Shown piece by piece: positions 35,276 to 44,193 of a stretch of DNA of 64,000 nt (position 1 is the stretch's first letter; each line of letters opens with the position of its first letter). Under the pieces are notes generated by a model. The model saw only the letters and a program-made list of their open reading frames with translations, had not been told where the DNA came from and did no database searches. Location of the stretch: NCBI GenBank assembly GCA_942493325.1, contig OW818689.1, forward strand, positions 1,488,001-1,552,000, given 5' to 3'. The DNA is from JAAFHB01 sp942493325. GTDB taxonomy: Bacteria; Bacteroidota; Bacteroidia; Bacteroidales; Prolixibacteraceae. The position numbers and the translations under genes are program-made.

Positions 35276-36454
35276 TTAATAAAGAAATCCAAAAAGCCAT
35301 AGCGGAATCACATTTGCCTCGCCTATTTCAATCATATCGGCAGCTGCAAACTGATTTTCGCCTTCAGACCGGGTATACTTTCCACCAACGCGGAACTCGT
35401 AATCGTCATCCACTTTAAAATCAAATCCCGATGAACTGGTAACCTTGTGCTGATATCCGACCTGGTTGTAAAAAAAGGTCATTCTCAGATTCCGGTTATT
35501 GATATTGTCAGGCGCCACGATATGCAACAGGTTGGTATTGTGCAGAAAAACCTGATCTGGTTTTTGAAGCTGACCGTTAGTACTGTTCTGGAAAAGCAGA
35601 TTAATCAACCTTGCGTTTTTCAGGTATCGCAGGTAATTCAATACCGTTGCCCGTGAAATTTCGATCTCCGCACTGATTTTACTCACATTTGGAGAAAACG
35701 GCATCTGTCCGCCAATCAGTTGAAGCAACTTTCTTAATTTAGGAAGATATTTTAAGTCTATCTGGTTGAGGTACGTGACATCTATTTCAAGTGCAAGGTT
35801 TACATGACGAAGCAGTGTCTCGGTATAAAATTCAGGATTTTTAATAAAATAGGGATAGAAGCCGCTTTTGAGATACTCGGGGAAATAAGCCAGCGGGCGT
35901 ACCTTATTAATGATATCGGGTACAATTTCGCGGTGATGGCTTAAGATATCGGCAAGGGTGAATTTCGGAAATTCCTCGCCTGTTTTGAAATTAAGAAATT
36001 CTCTGAACGACAGACCTTCGAGATGATACATTTTTGCAATGTCTTTCAGGTCATTGTTTCCTTCAATAATCCGGAGAACAGGTGAGCTGCTGAAAACGAT
36101 CTTAAGACCAGGAAGCTCGTCGTAACATTGTCTTAATTCCTTTGACCATTCCTCGTATTTGTGGATCTGATCAAGAACCAGGACCTTTCCTCCCCGTTTA
36201 TAAAATTCATCAGCAAAAGAGAAAATCCGTCTTTTTGCAAAATAAAAATCGTTTAGATTGACATATAAACAATCACGTGAATTGCTGAAATTCTTACGGA
36301 TATAGCTCAGCAGAAAAGTGGTTTTTCCCACACCCCTGAATCCCTTGATCCCGATCAGACGGTGCGACCAGTCAATTTCATCATACAACTCCCTGTTTAT
36401 CAAACCGGAAGATGCATCAACCAAAATTTTATGTGAGTCGAAAAAGTATTCCAC
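35276..36454 (-). CDS. AAA_14/DUF4143-type ATPase with altered Walker B
   Basis: 392 residues. The P-loop GFRGVGKTTF lies near residues 38-47. Walker B reads KVLVLDQIHKY near 90-100, where the usual family motif is DEIHKY. The sensor region FSSSPVL replaces the common FTGSS. A winged-helix-like region (ISRATVLNYLRYLKNARLI) and a DUF4143 nuclease-fold-like tail follow. Family members are of unknown function. Replacement of the catalytic Glu by Gln would be expected to slow ATP hydrolysis, so this copy may bind ATP without turning it over; some subfamilies may naturally have DQ. It is monocistronic, between nifJ and rho. Confidence 0.8.
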   Translation of the reverse strand: MEYFFDSHKILVDASSGLINRELYDEIDWSHRLIGIKGFRGVGKTTFLLSYIRKNFSNSRDCLYVNLNDFYFAKRRIFSFADEFYKRGGKVLVLDQIHKYEEWSKELRQCYDELPGLKIVFSSSPVLRIIEGNNDLKDIAKMYHLEGLSFREFLNFKTGEEFPKFTLADILSHHREIVPDIINKVRPLAYFPEYLKSGFYPYFIKNPEFYTETLLRHVNLALEIDVTYLNQIDLKYLPKLRKLLQLIGGQMPFSPNVSKISAEIEISRATVLNYLRYLKNARLINLLFQNSTNGQLQKPDQVFLHNTNLLHIVAPDNINNRNLRMTFFYNQVGYQHKVTSSSGFDFKVDDDYEFRVGGKYTRSEGENQFAAADMIEIGEANVIPLWLFGFLY

Positions 36455-36590
36455 TACAGATTATTAATCGGACAAATTTAATCAATTAGTCGATCAATTT
36501 GCTATCTGGAGTTTACATTTTGCGTCGTTTGTGCAATTTATATTTAATAAAAATAATTAATTCCGTCATTGATGAGTAACAAAACATCAT

Positions 36591-36619
36591 AAAAAAAGGA
36601 ACCTTGCAGTTCCTTTTTT
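36591..36619 (-). terminator. Rho-independent terminator of rho
   Basis: AAAAAAAGGAAC/GTTCCTTTTTT stem with a 6-nt loop. On the minus strand it lies 25 bp after the rho stop codon and ends in a T-run. Confidence 0.9.
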
Positions 36620-36644
36620 ATAGTTTCATTTTATATTTCAGGCA

Positions 36645-38396
36645 TTAATCGCTATTCATCGAGACAAGGAATTCTTCATTCGAGGCGGTTTTCACCAGCC
36701 TGTCTTTTACAAACTCCATTGCTTCAACAGGGTTCATGCCATTCAGGTAATTACGCAGGATCCAGATCCGGTCAAGCATTGCCTTATCGAGCAACAAATC
36801 CTCGCGACGTGTACTGGAAGCAATAATATCCACAGATGGGAAGATACGACGATTCGATAGTTTACGATCAAGCTGAAGTTCCATATTACCGGTTCCCTTA
36901 AACTCTTCGAAAATTACGTCATCCATTTTCGAGCCTGTATCGGTTAATGCAGTTGCAAGAATCGTAAGTGATCCACCCTCTTCTATATTACGGGCAGCAC
37001 CGAAAAATCGTTTTGGTTTATGAAGCGCATTGGCATCAACACCTCCTGAAAGAACTTTTCCGGAAGCAGGAGCCACTGTATTGTATGCTCTTGCCAGACG
37101 AGTAATTGAGTCGAGCAGAATCACCACATCATGTCCGCATTCAACAAGGCGTTTCGCTTTTTCAAGGACCATGTTTGCAACACGTACATGCCTCTCAGCC
37201 GGTTCGTCAAAAGTTGAGGCAATAACCTCTGCATTCACACTGCGGGCCATATCGGTAACCTCTTCAGGTCTTTCGTCGATCAGCAAAACAATCATGTAAA
37301 CCTCGGGATGATTAGCCGCAATAGCATTGGCTATATCCTTTAGCAGTACTGTTTTTCCGGTTTTTGGCTGTGCCACAATCAAACCACGCTGACCTTTTCC
37401 GATAGGGGCGAATAAATCGACCACCCGTGCAGATAGACTGCTCGCTTTACCTGTTATATTGAATTTTTCGTCAGGAAAAAGAGGGGTAAGATGTTCGAAA
37501 GGGACCCTGTCGCGAATATATTCCGGACTGCGGCCATTTATTTCAACGACTTTAACAAGCGGGAAATACTTCTCACCCTCTTTGGGAGGACGAATTATAC
37601 CATTTACCGTATCGCCTGTTTTTAAGCCGAAAAGTTTAATCTGTGATTGCGAAACATACACATCATCGGGAGAGGTCAGGTAATTGTAATCGGAAGAACG
37701 TAAAAAACCGTATCCTTCCTGCATGATTTCAAGCACACCGGTTGCACTGATAATCCCTTCAAAATCATAGGATTTCTCAACTTCCCTGGGTTTCTGCGAC
37801 TGGTGAACAGGTTTTGGCTGTCCCTGACCTGGTCCCTGAATATTTTTTTTCTGAAAAACGGGCCGGGATGTCTGCTCTGGTTCAGTGCGCGGTTCTTTCG
37901 GAGTTTCTGTAACCGTTGGAGTTACAGGCTCAGCCTCTTTAATTTTCAGATCAATTTCGACTTCCGCTTCTGTATTTACCTTAGGACTAGAGGTTATCAT
38001 TACAGGTTCGGTACGCAAAACGCGCGGACGCCGTTCTTTGTCATTTGGATCAAATCTGGGCTTTTCGATTCTCTTTGGAAAGGGTCTGATCAATGGCTGT
38101 CTTTCAAGAGGTACCTGAATAACTGGTGCTTCGATGTCAGCTTTTTTCTCTGAATCTACTGCCGGTGAGTTATTTTCTTCTTTTGTAATAATTCCAGGCT
38201 CTTCGGTTTTGATCAGTCGGGGCACTACCTTAATTTCCGGTTTCTTAATTCCAGAGGCCATAATGGCCTGATTGTCAAGTATTTTGTAAATAAGATCTTG
38301 CTTTTTAAAAGATTCTACCCGTTTAATATTCAACTCTTTGCCAATATCGCGCAACTCGGGCAATAGTTTCTTGCTTAATTCAAGAATGTCGTACAT
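36645..38396 (-). CDS. rho: Transcription termination factor Rho
   Basis: 583 residues, longer than the 420 of E. coli because of an N-terminal insert (about residues 50-220) rich in Pro, Glu and Lys, typical of Bacteroidota. The Rho N domain starts LELSKKLLPELRDIGKELNI. The RNA-binding cold-shock domain includes GYGFLRSSDYNYL. The hexameric ATPase has AQPKTGKTVLLKDIA (Walker A near 345-350), VILLDSITRLARAYN (Walker B) and the secondary RNA-binding loop after it. It unwinds RNA to end transcription. An intrinsic terminator follows the gene. Confidence 0.97.
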   Translation of the reverse strand: MYDILELSKKLLPELRDIGKELNIKRVESFKKQDLIYKILDNQAIMASGIKKPEIKVVPRLIKTEEPGIITKEENNSPAVDSEKKADIEAPVIQVPLERQPLIRPFPKRIEKPRFDPNDKERRPRVLRTEPVMITSSPKVNTEAEVEIDLKIKEAEPVTPTVTETPKEPRTEPEQTSRPVFQKKNIQGPGQGQPKPVHQSQKPREVEKSYDFEGIISATGVLEIMQEGYGFLRSSDYNYLTSPDDVYVSQSQIKLFGLKTGDTVNGIIRPPKEGEKYFPLVKVVEINGRSPEYIRDRVPFEHLTPLFPDEKFNITGKASSLSARVVDLFAPIGKGQRGLIVAQPKTGKTVLLKDIANAIAANHPEVYMIVLLIDERPEEVTDMARSVNAEVIASTFDEPAERHVRVANMVLEKAKRLVECGHDVVILLDSITRLARAYNTVAPASGKVLSGGVDANALHKPKRFFGAARNIEEGGSLTILATALTDTGSKMDDVIFEEFKGTGNMELQLDRKLSNRRIFPSVDIIASSTRREDLLLDKAMLDRIWILRNYLNGMNPVEAMEFVKDRLVKTASNEEFLVSMNSD

Positions 38397-38765
38397 GTTG
38401 TATTATTGATTTTTTATTGATCGCTTAGCATTTCACAATAATAAAATATTGCAAAACGCGTTAAGTATAACTCTATTTAATTTTTGGAAGTGAATCGGGA
38501 TTCAAAGAAGATTACATGAAAGATTGATTTCGAAAATCCACTGCAAAAATAACAGAATAGATTTGAATTCCCAAATAATCCTGTTATTATTTTACGTATC
38601 GGGTTGATGCAAAGTTACCAAAGATTTCGTTATTGTACAGGAAAATTTCAAAAAGAATCAGTTTAAAATCATTTTCAGCCTTTTTTTTAGTTTCGAATGT
38701 TATTTTTTTAAATAATTATATTCTATATTTACAAGTTTAAACATTTTCCTATCCTGATTTGCGCT
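38397..38765. other. Divergent intergenic region between rho and the sigma factor
   Basis: About 370 bp, AT-rich and without an open frame. It must hold the rho and sigma-factor promoters. TATATTTA at 38724-38731 resembles a -7 box, but no -33 partner was found. Nothing else was recognised. Confidence 0.5.
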
Positions 38766-39632
38766 ATGAGGCACCTGAAAATTGCCAAACAAATTACAAA
38801 CAGGGACTCTCCGTCACTGGAACTTTATCTTCATGAGATCAGTAAAATAAGGCTGATTTCAATTGAAGACGAAGTGGAACTGGCGCGAAAAATAAAAAAC
38901 GGGGACAGAAAAGCCCTTGAATTACTGATTACGGCTAACCTTCGCTTCGTGGTATCGGTAGCCAAGCAATATCAAAATCAGGGTTTAACCTTATCCGACC
39001 TAATTAACGAAGGAAATCTGGGACTAATCAAAGCGGCAGAACGTTATGATGAAACGCGCGGATTCAAATTTATATCCTACGCCGTATGGTGGATCAGGCA
39101 ATCAATATTACAGGCTGTTGCCGAACACTCCAGAATCGTTCGCCTTCCATTAAACAAAATTGGATCTATTACTAAAATTAATAATACTTTTACTAAACTG
39201 GAACAGGACTACCAGCGTGAACCTGTCCCCGAGGAGATCGCCGGAATGCTTAAATTTCAACTCAAAGTCGTCGAAGAGGCGTTGCAAACGGTCAATTTCC
39301 ATATCTCAACCGATGCTCCGCAGCATGAAAGTGATGATGAAATTACTCTTTATGATTCTTTAATTAATAATGATTCCCCAAGTCCTGACCTGTCGCTGCT
39401 TAAAAATTCATTAAAGATTGAAATAAACCGGGTTTTTACAATACTGGATGATCGTGAAGCCGAAATTTTGCGCTATTATTTCGGCTTAATAGGTGAACAC
39501 CCGTTATCAATTGATGAAATAGCCACCGAGTTAAAACTTACCCGCGAAAGAGTAAGGCAATTAAAAGAAAAGGCGCTTAAGAAACTAAAAAATGACCATA
39601 AAAACCGCCAGCTCCGCTCCTACCTGGGTTGA
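38766..39632 (+). CDS. RpoD-like sigma-70 factor
   Basis: 288 residues, the short form typical of Bacteroidota primary sigma factors. Region 2 has LRFVVSVAKQYQNQGL, LINEGNLGLIKAAER and FKFISYAVWWIRQSI. Region 3 has RIVRLPLNKIG. Region 4 has LTRERVRQLKEKALKKLK before the YLG C-terminus. Regions 3 and 4 differ noticeably from the canonical RpoD of the phylum: LKFQLKVVEEALQTVNFHIS in place of the usual ISVDAP region, and KN-rich helices. It could be a second RpoD paralogue rather than the housekeeping sigma. It stands alone, divergent from rho, and ends 9 bp from the convergent rhamnosidase stop. Confidence 0.85.
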   Translation: MRHLKIAKQITNRDSPSLELYLHEISKIRLISIEDEVELARKIKNGDRKALELLITANLRFVVSVAKQYQNQGLTLSDLINEGNLGLIKAAERYDETRGFKFISYAVWWIRQSILQAVAEHSRIVRLPLNKIGSITKINNTFTKLEQDYQREPVPEEIAGMLKFQLKVVEEALQTVNFHISTDAPQHESDDEITLYDSLINNDSPSPDLSLLKNSLKIEINRVFTILDDREAEILRYYFGLIGEHPLSIDEIATELKLTRERVRQLKEKALKKLKNDHKNRQLRSYLG

Positions 39633-39641
39633 GGCATTTTT

Positions 39642-42386
39642 TTATTCTGATAAAAACTGGTAATGACCACTTTTTATCTCAAAAACACGGTATCCATCTT
39701 CCTCTCGCAGAAATTTCACATTGTTTGACCGGGCAACTAAACGGCCACTTTCCGTAATCTTATTTCCTTTCATAACAGGCACATAAACCATAGCCTGTGA
39801 ACTCACCGGCACAGTTACCTGCATGGAGAATTGCTGATTCTCATTCTTCCAGTAAATGCCAGCTTCACCGTAAGGGGTTTGATTAAAGTACTTTACAAAC
39901 GAGATGTCACCGACAGGTTGCGGCCGGAATAGAATATTCCTGTAACCGGGCATTTCCGGGTCAGCATTCATTCCGGCAAGTTTACGATAGAACCAGACTA
40001 TGCTACCGCCAAACATCGGATGATTACGGGAATTTTCCCCGCTCCACTGCTCCCATGTTGTTGTAGCACCTTGTTCAATCCACCAACCAAAACCCGGCTG
40101 GGTACGTTTGTTCATGGCCTGATCGGCAAGTTCATGCATCCCGTTTTCGGACAACACTTCAAAGAAAAACTGCGTACCAAATATGCCGGTATCCAGATGT
40201 CCGTTATTGGCTTTAATGTCTTCCTTTAATGAATGGGTCACTTTTTCGTATTGATTGGCAGGCACACCCATCTTAAGAGCAAATATGTTTCCTCCAGCTT
40301 TTCCGTAAGTTCCGTTTTTTTCGTCATAGAACCTTTGAAAAAATGACTGTCTGGTGTGTTCGGCCAATTCTGCGTATTTTTTGGCTTCTGTCAGTTTATT
40401 CAACGCAGTGGCTGCCTTCGAAGTCAGGTCGGCACATCGCCAGAAATAGAAGGTGTGGACCATATCATCCGGAGGTAAAGTTCCGGGCGCAACCCAATCA
40501 CCAAGATTAAACCATTTGAGCGCATTCCCATCCTTTCCAATCCGTTGCGAGTTCATGATTCCATCCTTATCAACCCATGCCTGCATATACCGGATGTACC
40601 CCTTCATCCCTTCAAAATTTTCTTCCAGCATATCTTTGGCACCATAGTGAAGGTAAAATTCCCAGGGCATGATGCAGATTGCAGCTCCCCATGCAACTCC
40701 GCCTCCACAGCCCGGTTGCCAGGGTGCGCCGTTAGGCACATATCCTGTTTCCACATTTTGCGCGCCGGATATATCCTGAATCCACTTGTGATAGAAATTC
40801 CTGGCATCATAGTTATGCATCACGGTAACGCATGCCACCTGTCCGTCGCCCGTATAAGCTGAGCGTTCACGATGCGGACAGTCGCTCGCGATTCCGCCAT
40901 GCATATTATCTGTCTGACTTCTTTTCCAGATTTTGTTGATCGTGTTATAGAGCTGATTGGATGTTTCAAAAGTGGCCGTTTCTTCCACAGAGGTGTAAAC
41001 CACTTCGGCAGTCAGCTGATCTGCACGCAGTTCACCCGGCCAGTTAGAGATTTCCACACCGCTAAAAACAAACCAGTTGAACCGTGCGGCATAGGATTCG
41101 GCCCCCTTTCCGCTGAAAATATAAGAATTGTCACCTGAATACGTAGTGCACAGGTATTTGATATCGATCTTATGGCCTGCAGGACCCTGCACCTTGTTCA
41201 ATCTTAACCATCCCGAAACTTCAACTCCAAAATCAACGTGATAATTCCCGTTTGCGAGTTTTTCAATTTTTACAGGACTTAACCGTTCCATTACCTTGTC
41301 GGATTTAGCGGTATGAGCCACCAGCTTCCCTTCGGGCGCTTTCCGGAGCACTGCAGGTTCCCATGCAGAATCATCAAACCCGGGGCGGTTCCAGCCCGGT
41401 TGTTCCTTCCGGGCATCATAATGCTCCCCATAATAAACCATGTCCATCAGTATCGGACCGCGTGAAACTTTCCAGCTTTCATCACTAACAATAATTTCTT
41501 CACTCCCGTCTTCATAGGTGATATAAATCTGAGCCAGGAACCGGGGTGTACCGTAGGCCGCGGTCCAGTGTTTTGCAGGGTTATAAAATCCGTTACCAAG
41601 GATACCACCCAAGGCATTCTGACCTTTTACCAGTTGATTTTTAATATCATATGCAAGGTACATGACCTTATATTCCCTGAAATTATCTTCCAATGGAATG
41701 TATTCTTTGATAAGCCCGGGGCGTTTTGCGTAATTGGTCTGGTTGGGTACTAAAACATCGTCACCAACCTTCAGTCCGTTCAGATACAACTCAAAATATC
41801 CCAGGCCGGTGACAAAGGCAACAGCTTTGCGGACCTTTTTTTCAATTTTAAAATCTTTGCGGAATATCGGGGCCGGAGGAGGCAGCTTTTCTGGCAGCGG
41901 GGCATTGTTTCCAGGTTTGGGCAACGCCTCTTCTCCCTGCCAGGGGGCGCCGATCCATTTGGCACTCCATTCCATTGGCGTTAAAATCCCCATACGCCAG
42001 TACGCGGGTTCGCTCCACCGGGAAACCTTCCCGTCTTTATCCCAAACACGTACCTGCCACCAGCAATCCATGCGCGATGCCAATGGTTTGCCGGCATATT
42101 GAATCCGGTTTGACTGCTCACTGATGACCTTTTCACTGTTCCACAGATCAGGTTGTCCAAGACCCTTTTCAGTGGTCGCAACCCGGATTTGCCAGGCCGT
42201 TTGCACCTGTCCGCGTTCGCCTTTTACTGCTGTATTTATCCATGCCAACCTCGGCCGTAAAACATCAACAACTGAAGGATTCTGTAGATATTCGCAGGTG
42301 AGTTTCGACGGACTAATTTTTCCGAAAGTAACCAGTCCGCCAAAAACCGATAGAAGGATCAAAATACATAATTTCTTAGTCATCAT
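39642..42386 (-). CDS. Alpha-L-rhamnosidase, glycoside hydrolase family 78
   Basis: 914 residues with a signal peptide ending near GGLVTFG. N-terminal beta-sandwich domains (starting LTCEYLQNPSVVDVLRPRL) are followed by the (alpha/alpha)6 catalytic barrel. Active-site motifs are SDCPHRERSAYTGD near residue 500, with the Asp/Glu pair, and IEQGATTTWEQW near 775 carrying the second catalytic Glu. It inverts and releases terminal alpha-L-rhamnose. It is the last gene of the minus-strand sulfatase-rich locus, so rhamnose is part of the target glycan. The protein is probably periplasmic. Confidence 0.93.
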   Translation of the reverse strand: MMTKKLCILILLSVFGGLVTFGKISPSKLTCEYLQNPSVVDVLRPRLAWINTAVKGERGQVQTAWQIRVATTEKGLGQPDLWNSEKVISEQSNRIQYAGKPLASRMDCWWQVRVWDKDGKVSRWSEPAYWRMGILTPMEWSAKWIGAPWQGEEALPKPGNNAPLPEKLPPPAPIFRKDFKIEKKVRKAVAFVTGLGYFELYLNGLKVGDDVLVPNQTNYAKRPGLIKEYIPLEDNFREYKVMYLAYDIKNQLVKGQNALGGILGNGFYNPAKHWTAAYGTPRFLAQIYITYEDGSEEIIVSDESWKVSRGPILMDMVYYGEHYDARKEQPGWNRPGFDDSAWEPAVLRKAPEGKLVAHTAKSDKVMERLSPVKIEKLANGNYHVDFGVEVSGWLRLNKVQGPAGHKIDIKYLCTTYSGDNSYIFSGKGAESYAARFNWFVFSGVEISNWPGELRADQLTAEVVYTSVEETATFETSNQLYNTINKIWKRSQTDNMHGGIASDCPHRERSAYTGDGQVACVTVMHNYDARNFYHKWIQDISGAQNVETGYVPNGAPWQPGCGGGVAWGAAICIMPWEFYLHYGAKDMLEENFEGMKGYIRYMQAWVDKDGIMNSQRIGKDGNALKWFNLGDWVAPGTLPPDDMVHTFYFWRCADLTSKAATALNKLTEAKKYAELAEHTRQSFFQRFYDEKNGTYGKAGGNIFALKMGVPANQYEKVTHSLKEDIKANNGHLDTGIFGTQFFFEVLSENGMHELADQAMNKRTQPGFGWWIEQGATTTWEQWSGENSRNHPMFGGSIVWFYRKLAGMNADPEMPGYRNILFRPQPVGDISFVKYFNQTPYGEAGIYWKNENQQFSMQVTVPVSSQAMVYVPVMKGNKITESGRLVARSNNVKFLREEDGYRVFEIKSGHYQFLSE

Positions 42387-42415
42387 ATCTTTACCACTAT
42401 TAATTCACTACTGTT

Positions 42416-44179
42416 TTAATTCATAAGTTTAATCAAACGGATGGCCTTTATCAAACCAGCCTCTGTCTCTTTCACCTTCAATAATTTCAAAACCAGGCAT
42501 TCTTCATTCTTTTGAAGTGACAGATCGCCAACTGGCATCCAATCCCACGTTCGTTCTACGGACTCCGACCGGGTCACGTAGTCGCGCTCAGGCAGGATCA
42601 CAGAATTGAAAGGTTTATCAATGTCAAAAATTACCGAACCGGCATTTGAGCGAAGCATAAATTTACTTCCGGTTTCACCAGCCGGACAACCGTATTGCAA
42701 CTCAACCCGGTATTTCCCGGCATGCTGCATATTTAGCCTCCAGTAAACCGAGTCGCCGTTCTGAACCCAGCCCTGGGTATGCGACTGATTGGGATGAATA
42801 CTTGAATATTTAATTTTCCCGGACAAGGTCGCATCCTGGACAGGAAAGGTAATGCTTTTCTCATCAGCGAAACCCGCTTCAATGGTTGTCTGCACCTGGT
42901 ACTGACTTACAAGTTCATGTTCCCATTTTCTGAAGACGGCAGCAAGAGTTGCCCTGGTTTCAGAATGACTGGCGGCAATATTGAGTTGTTGAGAGGGATC
43001 TTCCTGCATATCAAACAGCAGCGTATCTTTCGGACCAGCTACCAGACGGTACCGGTCATTACGGACAGAGCCAATGCAATTTTTCATCGGGTAGTTAGCC
43101 TGACGTGAGAAAATATACCGGTCAACGGGTGCGGAATGGAGGAGAATATTACCGCTTAAATCCTGACCATCAACAGGTAAAACCGGATTAAAATTTACCG
43201 AGCACAATTTAAGGAGGGTTGGCAGTAAATCAATGTCCTGCGCAAGCTGATCAGTCGTCCCGGCCTGAATAGTGCCCGGCCACGAAATGTAAAAAGGTAC
43301 CCGCACACCCCCTTCGTCAACAGATCCCTTTTTGCCTTTCATATGACCATTGTAACGGAAGGTATTTGGCCCATTATCGGACATGAAAATAACTATGGTA
43401 TTTTCCCGGAGCCGGAGCTGACCGAGCCTTGTTAAAATAAGCCCGATGTTATCATCCATATTTTCGACCATGCCGTAAACCGATGCCAGCTCATTGTCCA
43501 ATCCTTTGGCTTTGTACTTGTTAAAATACTTTTCAGGAACCTGGAACGGAGAATGAGGAACATTATAAGGGACATAACAGAAAAATGGTTCTTCCTTGTT
43601 CTTCTCAATAAAAGCGAGTGCCTGCCGGGTAAAAAAATCGGTCGAATAGCCGTCGGACCTGATATCCTCATCGTTGTGCTTATATATTGCATCGAAATAA
43701 TATCCCAGATGTCCGACCATGAATCCGACATATTCATCGAAACCACGACGATTCGGGTGTTGCTGATACCAGGCTCCGTTGTGCCATTTCCCGAAACAGC
43801 CTGTCGAATAACCATTTTTCTTCAGGACATCGGCCAGTGTTGTTTCGCGTGGATTCATATTTTCGTATCCCCGCGCTACTGAGGAAACACCGGTGCGCAA
43901 AAAATACCTCCCCGTGAGAATTTCGGATCGCGTCGGCGCGCACAACGGACAAACGTAAAACCGGTTAAAACTCAGACTCTGCTTTTCCAGAAGGTTCAGA
44001 ACAGGTGTGTCGATCAGCGGATTTCCGTTGGCGTTGATATCACCCCAACCCATATCATCGGCTAAAATCAACACGATGTTAGGTTTCTGGCCTGCGGGTC
44101 CGGCCGCTATGACCTGCTTCCCGGGAAGGAAAATCCCCAGGATTCCACAGGTGATAATTTTGAAATTATGGGTTGTCAT
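42416..44179 (-). CDS. Formylglycine sulfatase (S1 family) with C-terminal beta-sandwich
   Basis: 587 residues with a signal peptide. The active-site motif is CAPTRSEILTGR, with Cys80 to be converted to formylglycine by an anaerobic sulfatase-maturing enzyme, which is not encoded here. Metal-site residues are ILADDMGWGD near 38-47 and MSDNGPNTF near 265. The catalytic domain ends near 430. A further 150 residues (GKIKYSSIHPNQSHTQGW, then HAGKYRVELQYGCP) look like a carbohydrate-binding beta-sandwich. It removes sulfate esters from the glycan; positional specificity is not readable. It is encoded 14 bp after the next sulfatase gene. Confidence 0.92.
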   Translation of the reverse strand: MTTHNFKIITCGILGIFLPGKQVIAAGPAGQKPNIVLILADDMGWGDINANGNPLIDTPVLNLLEKQSLSFNRFYVCPLCAPTRSEILTGRYFLRTGVSSVARGYENMNPRETTLADVLKKNGYSTGCFGKWHNGAWYQQHPNRRGFDEYVGFMVGHLGYYFDAIYKHNDEDIRSDGYSTDFFTRQALAFIEKNKEEPFFCYVPYNVPHSPFQVPEKYFNKYKAKGLDNELASVYGMVENMDDNIGLILTRLGQLRLRENTIVIFMSDNGPNTFRYNGHMKGKKGSVDEGGVRVPFYISWPGTIQAGTTDQLAQDIDLLPTLLKLCSVNFNPVLPVDGQDLSGNILLHSAPVDRYIFSRQANYPMKNCIGSVRNDRYRLVAGPKDTLLFDMQEDPSQQLNIAASHSETRATLAAVFRKWEHELVSQYQVQTTIEAGFADEKSITFPVQDATLSGKIKYSSIHPNQSHTQGWVQNGDSVYWRLNMQHAGKYRVELQYGCPAGETGSKFMLRSNAGSVIFDIDKPFNSVILPERDYVTRSESVERTWDWMPVGDLSLQKNEECLVLKLLKVKETEAGLIKAIRLIKLMN

Positions 44180-44193
44180 TCGGAATTATATTT

